From: Mantis religiosa
Lineage: Eukaryota; Arthropoda; Insecta; Mantodea; Mantidae
Assembly (NCBI GenBank): GCA_030765055.1
Contig: CM060953.1
Span: 191,121,147-191,185,146 of the forward strand
Reading direction: 5' to 3'
Length of the DNA: 64,000 bases
Below are positions 1 through 8,342 of this stretch, piece after piece. Position 1 is the first letter of the stretch, and each line of letters begins with the position of its first letter. The notes under the pieces were generated by a model. That model made no database searches and had not been told where the DNA came from. It saw nothing but the letters and a program-made list of their open reading frames with translations. The position numbers were made by a program, and so were the translations under genes.

Positions 1-361
1 TGGATTTTCTTAAAAAATTCATCTGCATGGCTGTAGATCATAAACTTAAATGGAAGATTTCCTATTCAAACGGTTCCGTTTTAGATTCACAGTGGCACAG
101 ACCTTTTCTAAGTAAAACAATCACCGCTTTAAAAGCTCATGCCTATTTTAGGAAACATATGAGTAATAAAATATCAAGTGCAAAAAATTATTCCATCATC
201 TAGCTGTAAGGATCCAGAAGATAAATTGAAAGTTTGTTAAAACAGTTGACTTATGATTCCTCCCTCCAATGAGTTACAGTTCATTACTTATATACCAGCT
301 GGCTACCAATACAGTTTTATACAATTAACAATTTATACTCTTAACATGATAACATCGGACT
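1..361. other. AT-rich sequence with no recognised feature
   Basis: Low-GC sequence upstream of the first Harbinger relic. I see no open coding segment with family resemblance and no tandem repeat. It probably belongs to the background repeat unit, but no core motif is present here. Confidence 0.4.
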
Positions 362-910
362 CTGTTGTATCTAAGTAAATACTGTAACATGAACATCTTT
401 GGTTTCTCACTTAACAAGATGACTAATATTGCAGATGTGGCTCTAGATCTCATTTCATCAGGATATCTATGGAAGAGGGTGAAATAGGAAGGGTTATGCG
501 AGATTTCCATAATATACGTAATTTCCCAGGAGTTTCAGTTGCTATAGACTGCACACATATCCCAATTATATCACCTGGTGGGAATAATGACGAGATTTAC
601 AGAAATCGCCGTGGTTGGTTTTCTTTAAATGTTCAAGCTATCTTTGACTCAAAACTTTGTTTCCGGAATGTTGTTCCTAGGTGGCCAGGTTCAGCAAATG
701 ATTGCAATGTTTTTAGAAATTCTATAATTCATGGACAGTTTGAAGCTGAAGAATTTCCCCGAGGTGAGCTCCTAGGAGACAGTACTTATCGCTGTTGTCA
801 TTACTTACACCTACATTACAGAACGAGCATATAACAGGGCTCACAGACAAACAAGATCAGTTATTGAAAGGTCTTTTGGTGTTGTCTTGTTTAAGAATGA
901 AATTAGCTGT
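362..910 (+). pseudogene. PIF/Harbinger (HARBI1-type) transposase relic, copy 1
   Basis: The open stretch 469-834 reads as the DDE nuclease domain of PIF/Harbinger transposases. AIDCTHIPI carries the first catalytic Asp. It is followed by SPGGNNDEIYRNRRGWFSLNVQ and RWPGSANDCNVF, which carries the second Asp, and then the LLGDSTYR box. The frame then shifts, and downstream DNA (about 830-900) reads NERAYNRAHRQTRSVIERSFG, the usual C-terminal motif. The length is far below the ~350-450 aa of an intact transposase, and the N-terminal part is missing. A second copy at 11,880-12,216 plus 17,853-18,185 shares the frameshift, so both probably derive from duplication of an already broken copy. The family assignment is firm; that it is non-functional is clear from the frameshift and truncation. 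Confidence 0.85.
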
Positions 911-3619
911 GAACTAAGTGGCATATCCTCCTTCCAAGGGTGTACCTAACCCACATACAGTTACCAACAGTTTCGTGAACAAATTGTGCCATTTTATGTA
1001 AAATATCTCTAAACATTTGAGCGATACAGCAAGGTTTAACGTATTGGCACGGCAAACAAGATGTATTTTTGAAATTTTCGGTAACAGTTAGCGAAGCTGT
1101 CATTCTGAAAGAGTTTTGAATAATATTCTATGACCAATAAATCGTTACGCATCAAAAGTCTTGTTGAAACACCGTTTGCAACATATTTTATATGAATAAA
1201 GATTCACAGTCATTCCTTCACTTTTCCAATTACTTTACAATATAGGTTCCGTTTCCTGTAATTTAGCGGGAATGGAATTGAAATTCAAATGCCGCATATT
1301 ATGGTGCACTTTTCAAACATTTAACTATCACTTAAGTTTCCTGTATCTTTCTTGTATCTACTAGAGAATGTCTGTAAGCGATTTTCTTAAACTTGTAGCA
1401 GATAGATAGATAAGCCTTGGTGGACAGTAGATGTGAGCAAAACTTACTCTTATAATCACATATTATCGAGGAAGTGTTCCTTTAGATATATCAGTAATCC
1501 ACCAGGACAGACCTTGCCTCACCTCTCATAGATGGCCCTAGCTGTAATAAGTTATCGCGAGAGACAAGACTTGTAATAGTTTATAAAGTTTTGCACCAAA
1601 TTGTATTTATATTCGCAGAAACCCCTTATATTTAGTACAGTTGTACGAAATGAGAGTAAGCAGCAGCTAAAGGACAGGTAATGAGACAAAATTGAAGGAA
1701 GAAATAATTGTATATCAGAATGGATGTCCTCTAAAGTACATATAAAACTGCATTTTTTCGCAATTGTTTTCAATTATTATTTTGCATTTAATGTTGATCA
1801 CAAAACGAGTTTTTTACCAGTATTGTTGAACAATAATAATTTAAATGAGGCTATAACATGGCAAAGGTTGCTGTTGCCAAAAGTAAATATTTTTAGGTCA
1901 AGAAATATGAAATTATGGAACATTTTTCTGTACTATGCACATGTCTGCTATTTGCATACGGACAGAGGGATATATCACACATCATAGTTACATTTATGTG
2001 AATAAGACCTAATAAGATTATCAAAATGATATAGTAATTCTTGTTCTGTTTATGTCAATTCTATCATTAAAGAATTAAAAATAAAGATGTCGGCTACACC
2101 AATGTCCATTATTATTTTTCAAGAGAAGGAATTCCTCCAATCAGTAACAAAATATAGAATACTTCCAACTTTGTTGAAAACAGTGGTACTAATTTTTTTT
2201 TCTTTTACATTCATGTTTTCAAATTACAAATCATTTTCGTTAAACAACTATTCACAGGTCACATTTGCTTTATATGGAAACTATGACTTTAGGTCTAACC
2301 AGCGGTGTACAGGCTTCCGGCGACAATCAAATGTTTTAAAGTTGATTGCTTTGACATTCCTTTGAAATTCCCTTCTCTTTGAAACGTCGAGTGTTACATT
2401 AGACAGAAGTTAATGTTGTCTGGTGCAAGAAAAGTCCCATTAAGACACTATCCATTAGATTTATATCTCGATTAATATGTGTACAATATATGGTTAGCTT
2501 TTGTAATTGTAGCTTCCTAGAAGCTAATTAAAATAAGCCATGTCAGATACAATCATGTGAATGTACACACTAGATCTTCACGTAGGCTTCTCTTATCTTT
2601 TACCCATTAGTCTTACATCTATTTCTAGTAGATTCAGATAATTATCTTATTGCTAATTTTACTCTAGTGCAAGGAAAGTATTAGAATACAAGGTGACAAC
2701 AAATTCTAATCCTTCTTAAGGATAATTGCATTATAATGTAGATATTGTGTTCCCTTTGCATTGTCAAGGGTTACAAAATGTTCTTTCCATTTAAGAATGG
2801 TACAGTTATTAGAAAAGTCATCCAAATAACAAGAAATATTCCCCAAATAGTACTAAGAACTCTGATAAGTTCTGTAATTATTAAGTGTCTTCTGGTGTAT
2901 CAACTAAGCAACTATCCCACCTCCACAAACTACTCTAATTTTGTCATTTTATATAAAAATCTGTATGTATTTGATCCAAACATATTGTGTTTAAAAATTT
3001 GCATGACAAACATATTGCACATCTTCAATTTTTTAGGAACAGCCTCATAAATCATCTCATTCTCTATATCCCTTATATGACTTTCTATATTTGTTAATTC
3101 ATAAGATATAAAGTAATTACGACCCGCTTTTTAAAATTTAAATGTCACTTTTATTTCCTGTGTCCCTCTTGTAAGTGCAATAAAATGTGTAATGGCATTA
3201 TTTCTGTAAACGTTTATCCTAATCTTGGAGCAGATAGATAAATGTACCTTTGTAGATATTGTGAATAAAGAGTAATGTGATTGCAATACATTATCATATT
3301 ATGAACTGTAACGCAATATTGTATTAGAGAAGTTGCTCTTTTAGTTATATCGATTGACCGCAAGGAGAGGCTTTCACCTACCGTATTTCACTGTCCAGAG
3401 ATAGCGCCAGCTGTAATATGATATTGCGAGGAAAATCGGCAATTATTTACAAATTCTTGTAACAAGTGGTACTTATGTCCATGCCGCAAGGCACATATTT
3501 AATTGTGTTACACAGCATGAGGTCAACTAGTAACTAGAATGCATATTGAGGCCATATGGAATAAATAAAGAACCTTGTGTAGCAAGCAAAGTCCTCTAAA
3601 GTTAGATATGAATATTCGA
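911..3619. repeat. Background repeat units with cores near 1,463-1,580 and 3,327-3,450
   Basis: AT-rich sequence without coding potential. It contains two copies of the ~120-bp core seen about 12 times in the first 37 kb. The first has CATAGATGGCCCTAGCTG (near 1,527); the second has CCAGAGATAGCGCCAGCTG (near 3,395). Flanking stretches such as TAAAATATCTCTAAACATTT recur around other cores (19,480 and elsewhere), so the unit is much longer than the core. Confidence 0.7.
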
Positions 3620-3959
3620 TTTTTCCAAGGCATCGGCACGTGGAGTGAAAGGTGAGGGATAGCCATCAGCCTACAGAGGGGCTCTGCCCTTCTGCTGGGG
3701 AAGGTCCTCCGCTGGCGCCCGGAAGGAGACCTGCGGTTGACGCAGAGAAGGAACCGTTGGGTCCGATCTGACAAATACCTGCGTATCCGACTGGACCGCG
3801 GCCTCACCTTCACCCCGTGAAAAAATCAGCCTCGGCCCTGCAGCACTCAGGCTGTTTTCCCCCATATTCCAATCGACCATGCCTACTTGCCTGAAACTAC
3901 GGGTGTATCTTGCGATCATCCCGCCGCTGATCCTGTATGGATGAGAGGTCTGGGGATCG

Positions 3960-4232
3960 GTGGTTCGTACCACCGTCCGCAGACTGCAAGCCGTGCAGAA
4001 CAGGACGCTTAGGATGATCTACGATACCGAACGTATGGTTCCATCACACATCCTACACACCCATTCTGGTATACCTTACGTTGAGGACGCTGTGCGTGAA
4101 CGTTCACGCACATTGTATGCCAGAATTACATTCCATCACAAACACCTAGTTAACACACTAGGACAATGTGACCACCGTTTGCCCAGTGTGAGAAAGAGCT
4201 ACCGGCTCCCCAAGGACGCCCTTGGGTGGTGA
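3960..4232 (+). pseudogene. LINE ORF2 C-terminal fragment
   Basis: A 90-residue open segment matching the C-terminus of the complete LINE ORF2 at 10,770-11,050. Shared anchors are LQAVQNRTLRMIYDTE, HILHTHSGIPYVEDAVRERS, LVNTLG and LPKDALG. It carries no catalytic domain; it is the post-RT tail. The open segment begins after the premature TGA at 3,942, so it is not an independent gene. Confidence 0.85.
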
Positions 4233-4575
4233 GACCAGCCTATCATCCCTTCAGTACTACACTCTGTCCGGGGCACACTGGGGCTGGATTTGGCCTGTCG
4301 GCTGACCCCCGACAGTCAGGTCCCCCTGTGTGACCCAAATGGGAACCACAACCTAAATGGTCCCCAAACACCCGATCTCTCACTCCTGGCCCCGCCACAC
4401 TGGACGGACCCTGCAACGCCGGTCGCTCCTAGCGTGGTGGCTTAGGGCACTGGCCTCCTACCTGGAAGCTCACCCCGCCGACAGGAGCACTAGCAGAGGC
4501 CGAATCAGGTCCATCAGTTAACAAGGACATCCAAGCTTTGGAGGAACGACAAATCCTATAAGACCGCATTGGTAA

Positions 4576-4590
4576 ATCCGCTCAGCGGAT
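4576..4590 (+). other. 3' UTR stem-loop of the LINE fragment
   Basis: ATCCGC, a TCA loop, then GCGGAT form a perfect 6-bp stem, followed directly by AGGTACTGTGGC. The same position in the full LINE (11,296-11,310) has AGCCGC-AAA-GCGGCT. The second base pair is T-A here and G-C there, a compensatory change that supports a real RNA structure, probably part of the signal recognised by the element's reverse transcriptase (inference). Confidence 0.7.
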
Positions 4591-4650
4591 AGGTACTGTG
4601 GCGCTCTACCCACCGTCCGGGAGCACCCAGACGACTTGTTCTCGCTCTTG

Positions 4651-6125
4651 GTTTTTATTTCATAATTTTAATTATGATCGCTTGAATTAGGTATTATTTT
4701 AACATTATCTGAGATCAGTGCGTCTGAAAAGTCTTACACTTTATTGGCTCCAACGTTTATGGATTTATTTACCTTTAAACATTGAATATGTAACTCGCAT
4801 GTGATATGAACCCATGTTACCAAGGACAAACACCCGGCTGCTAGGACTCTTGCTTCAAGCAAGAATATTATAAGCTAACCTTATATTCCAACTTAACTTA
4901 CAGATAATATTCTCTAATGTATCTAGATGAACATCTGAGCTCTTATATTAAAAATACAATAAAACATAATTGAATTACTTCTACTTTGAAATCTACCTCA
5001 AAACCCATCTTTGGTTTAAATTTTAAACCCATGTTTGTTAAAGTACTGCGCAATTATAAATCATAACTTGACAAAAGTCGTAGGCAAATTGGATAACCAT
5101 TCTAACACCAATGTTTATCTCTAAAGCTAGCAAAATTTTTAAAAGCTACCCTTACATCAGTTTAGCCCCGTATAAAAAATATACGCCCTGGTGAATGAGG
5201 GTACAATTTTGTGTACTTGGGTAGTATTACGAGACGCCACAAAGCTATATGGTATATTATTCAACGCCTTAGGTACTCATTCGCAGCATTTCTCAGTCTG
5301 AACCTCATTTTACATACGTACTTTATAAGTGTTATAAATACAATCTACTGAATGAACTATTTGCAGGAAATTCAAGATTTATTGTTGAGTCAATACCACA
5401 AGTATCTATTAAACTTTGGGTTCCTAAGGCAATTTAATTATACACAAAATGATAACCAAAACTATGACTAAGAAAATCCTAATTTTATGTAAAGGAATTG
5501 CAGGAATATTAAGAAATACAGGTTCCATAAAAATATATATTATCCGACGCTTTAACCTTTTATTCCATTTAACCCAAAAAAGCATGTAGAGAGACTCTTG
5601 GTGTGTATGTGTGTCCGAAAAGCGTAGTTCACAACTTATAAAGTAAATAATTAAAACATGGTTGGTACTTAAGTAGAATATCTCCCATGTATATAGTTGG
5701 ACCACCTCCAAAATCTATCCTCTACATTAACAAAGCTGTGCTATTATATGTGAGCCATCTCTAAGTATTTCATCCAAACACAAATTTACTAAACGTATTA
5801 TGGTTATGTTATTGAGGAGGCGCTCTTTTAGTTATATCGATTGTCCGCCAGGAGAGGCGCTTTAGGCGCTTACTGACCGAGCCTTGTTTTCCGCAGATGG
5901 CGCTAGCTGTAATAACTAATCACGAGAGACAAGATTTCTGATTATTTACAAATTTTTATAAAAGATGTACTTATGTTGATACCGTAAGCCCTTGATTATT
6001 TTTTGTTTTATCACCAGAAAGTAATCCACATCTGGAAATTATATAGACGAATATAAACAAAACCAAACAACAACTTCTCAGAATGGAAGTCTTCTAAAAT
6101 TATTATAAAAGTAATTCTTCCAACT
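4651..6125. repeat. Background repeat unit, core about 5,811-5,950
   Basis: AT-rich, no gene. The core reads GGAGGCGCTCTTTTAGTTATATCG, then TCCGCAGATGGCGCTAGCTG near 5,890. Sequence at 4,741-4,870 (GTTACCAAGGACAAACACCC) matches 28,611 onward, confirming membership of the long unit family. Confidence 0.7.
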
Positions 6126-6138
6126 TCAATGTCATTCA
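6126..6138 (+). repeat. Left target-site duplication of the LINE
   Basis: TCAATGTCATTCA here is repeated exactly at 11,391-11,403, immediately after the LINE 3' tail. Duplicated 10-20 bp targets are expected of target-primed reverse transcription. Confidence 0.85.
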
Positions 6139-6662
6139 AGGATTTGGTCTCTCATTCGACGCTTGTCACTCGAATGCTCGGCATCGCCCGTCTCGAGTTC
6201 TTTCAGTGCAGTCCATTCGTCGAGAGAAGCAGCATTCTAGACCGGTTGCGCCAGTTCTTCAGGGCACGAGCACGTGGACTGTAAAACGCGTGCTCTGGAG
6301 TGTGCCCATAAAGGAAGCAGCAGCCCGGCGAAGCAGCGCATTCTCTCTACGCAGCGTAGCCTGCGCAACAGCCTTCTTCTGCAGGCACAGCAGCGCCTGC
6401 CCTCTTCCAGCCAGCAGAGCCTTCTCCTGCACTGGCAGGCAGCAGCAGCCCAGCCAACCCTCTCCTAGCAGACTTGCTAGAGCTAACGCGGCGAGCAGCA
6501 ACTCCAGAGTCCAGAGGAACACAGTACTTGGGACCGACAGACAGACAGACAGACGAAACTGCAGGCCCACAAGGTCAAAGCCAAGGGTCCCGACTTAGGT
6601 TGGGACCCGGGGTCCCCCCAATCGGCGCGTGTAACAGCGCTCGACCCTCTGTGGGGAGCCGG
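6139..6662 (+). promoter_or_regulatory. LINE 5' UTR, presumed internal promoter
   Basis: GC-rich leader rich in GCAGCAG motifs between the left target duplication and the first ATG of ORF1. Jockey-clade elements are generally transcribed from an internal TATA-less promoter in this position. I see no TATA box, but I cannot point to a specific start site. CTCATTCGACGC near 6,152 is a possible initiator. Confidence 0.45.
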
Positions 6663-8342
6663 ATGGCACCTGCTACAGACTCAGACAAGCCAAGTACCAG
6701 CCGCCAGGTAAGTCCTGACGAGATGACTAGTAGAACCTCTGCATCCTCATCCTCTTCCGGCCCACGGGTGAACCTCGTGAAGGCCAAGGCCCAGGCACAA
6801 AAGAAACAGAAGAAGGCCTCCCGCCTTCTTAACCAAGGGATAGCTGTCCCGATCTCTCCAGTCCCCAAACCAGGGAGCTCCAACACCATCACCCCCCTCC
6901 AGGGCGTCACAACTCCCCTACCGGAGAGCGACACAGACGCCGAAGGCTTTGTCGCCGTGCAGGGAAGGCGCAAGAGGCCCTCCGGTTCGAAGCCGGAGGG
7001 TGCTGCTCCCGGCACCCCTGCAGTGCATGCGGACGCCAAGAGCTCCCGCACACAAAAGGCGGCCAGAATCCCGCCAATTGTGTCGGACCCGTTCCCCAAC
7101 CACATAAAGGTTATGAGGGAACTGAGGGCCAAGCTCCACGCTAGCTTCCAGGCCACCCGTTTTCCAAGTCGGGTGATCCTAAAGACCACGACCCCGGAGG
7201 ACCATGAAGCCGCCAGGGGGGTGCTGCGCGAAGCGGGGATAGAATTCCACACGTTCTCGCTGCAGCGACCTAACCTGGTGCGCAGAGTCATCCGAGGTCT
7301 TGGCTCTGACACCGACCCGGAGGACATAAAGGTGGGCCTGGCGGAAGAACACGGCATTACGCCGCGTACCGTGGTCCAGCTGACCAGGCAAGTCCGCGAG
7401 GAAGGCAAGGAGCCCGTAAGGACCCCCATGCCACTATTCCTCGTAATAGTGGAGAAGGAGGGAGAAGGTCTCACCAAAATTGACGAGGTGTCCCACCTCT
7501 ACAACACTAAGATCAGAATCGAACCGTACCATGGCAGAGAGGGGCCAGCCCAATGCTACAGATGCTTGGGCTTCCACCACTCGAGCCATGCGTGCGAGAG
7601 GAAGACCGCCTGTATAAGATGTTCAGGCCCTCACCATGTCAACGAATGCCCGAACCCCAGAGAGGAGAAAAAGTGTGCCAACTGCCGAGAGGCCCACATA
7701 GGCATCTACGGCGGCTGTCCCGCTAGACTGCGCATTGTGCAGGCAAGACAGGGCAGGAACGCAAACAGGGAGCCAGCACAGGTTCGGCCTGGAGTAAGTT
7801 TTGCCCAGGCGCTGGGCAAGCACGAAAAAGTGCTGCAGCAGGCCGAGGCAGGCCAGACTCCGGCAGCGACCCAGTCAGTAAGCTCTGGATCTACCGCCAA
7901 ACAACCACCAGCTACATCTGCAGCAAAGCCACAGCGGCCTCCTCGCCAGAAGAAGGCCACCGCAGCCCGGCGGGAGAAACCGCCGGCAACTGCGGCAGCA
8001 ACGGCCGGGCAACCAGCCCAAGAATCTGCGGGGAGACAGAGCGGCCCTGCTGCAACTGCTCTCCCCCCTCTACCAGTTCCAGCTACAGTGGCAGCAACAG
8101 CCAATGAGGGAGAGGCACCCCTCGCTACAACACCCGCGCCGATTTGGGACACTGGCGTCTCAAACGAGGACTTGGCGGAGTTCCATGAGCTTTCTGCCTG
8201 GTTCGCCGAACTAATTCATCGCTCCCTCCCCATTCTGAGGCGCTGCAGGGAGCAACTGACAGATCCCCGCATCCCTGCTCTGCAAAAGCACAGCATTTTG
8301 CAACAGACTGCACGGCTCCTCTTCCCTGACTCCAGCTCGTAA
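6663..8342 (+). CDS. LINE ORF1: gag-like nucleic-acid-binding protein with three zinc knuckles
   Basis: RNA-binding protein of the retrotransposon, expected to coat the transcript. The open frame extends upstream to 6,474 only via a TTG. The first ATG is at 6,663 (MAPATDSDKPSTS), giving 559 aa. The N-terminal ~190 residues are Ser/Pro/Lys-rich and probably disordered. A folded region follows, about residues 140-290 with FPSRVILKTT and GLGSDTDPEDI, like the PRE_C2HC-associated domain of insect LINE gag proteins. Three cysteine knuckles start at about residue 297: CYRCLGFHHSSHAC, CIRCSGPHHVNEC and CANCREAHIGIYGGC. The C-terminal ~170 residues are Ala/Gln/Pro-rich, with a short helical end. The stop TAA at 8,340-8,342 abuts the ORF2 ATG in the same frame. 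Assignment as Jockey-type ORF1 is secure. Confidence 0.9.
   Translation: MAPATDSDKPSTSRQVSPDEMTSRTSASSSSSGPRVNLVKAKAQAQKKQKKASRLLNQGIAVPISPVPKPGSSNTITPLQGVTTPLPESDTDAEGFVAVQGRRKRPSGSKPEGAAPGTPAVHADAKSSRTQKAARIPPIVSDPFPNHIKVMRELRAKLHASFQATRFPSRVILKTTTPEDHEAARGVLREAGIEFHTFSLQRPNLVRRVIRGLGSDTDPEDIKVGLAEEHGITPRTVVQLTRQVREEGKEPVRTPMPLFLVIVEKEGEGLTKIDEVSHLYNTKIRIEPYHGREGPAQCYRCLGFHHSSHACERKTACIRCSGPHHVNECPNPREEKKCANCREAHIGIYGGCPARLRIVQARQGRNANREPAQVRPGVSFAQALGKHEKVLQQAEAGQTPAATQSVSSGSTAKQPPATSAAKPQRPPRQKKATAARREKPPATAAATAGQPAQESAGRQSGPAATALPPLPVPATVAATANEGEAPLATTPAPIWDTGVSNEDLAEFHELSAWFAELIHRSLPILRRCREQLTDPRIPALQKHSILQQTARLLFPDSSS

Larger units (their letters stand above)
3620..4650 (+). mobile_element. 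5'-truncated Jockey-like LINE fragment (C-terminal RT end plus 3' UTR)
   Basis: GC-rich island in AT-rich surroundings, collinear with the last ~100 codons and the 3' UTR of the full LINE at 6,139-11,390. The reading FQSTMP...AIIPPLILYG runs into an in-frame TGA at 3,942-3,944, then continues as an open segment from 3,960 to 4,232. Upstream pieces (3,640-3,830) are frame-broken. The 3' UTR shares a hairpin followed by TAGGTACTG with the full copy, then ends near ACTTGTTCTCGCTCTTGG. I could not define a clean target-site duplication. Confidence 0.8.

Noticed and set aside
6575..7477. 300-codon minus-strand open frame opposite LINE ORF1
   Set aside because: It is a GC-rich antisense shadow of ORF1; no family resemblance, while the plus strand carries the zinc knuckles.
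7706..8152. 148-codon Ala/Gly-rich minus-strand frame
   Set aside because: Shadow of the Ala/Pro-rich C-terminal part of ORF1.
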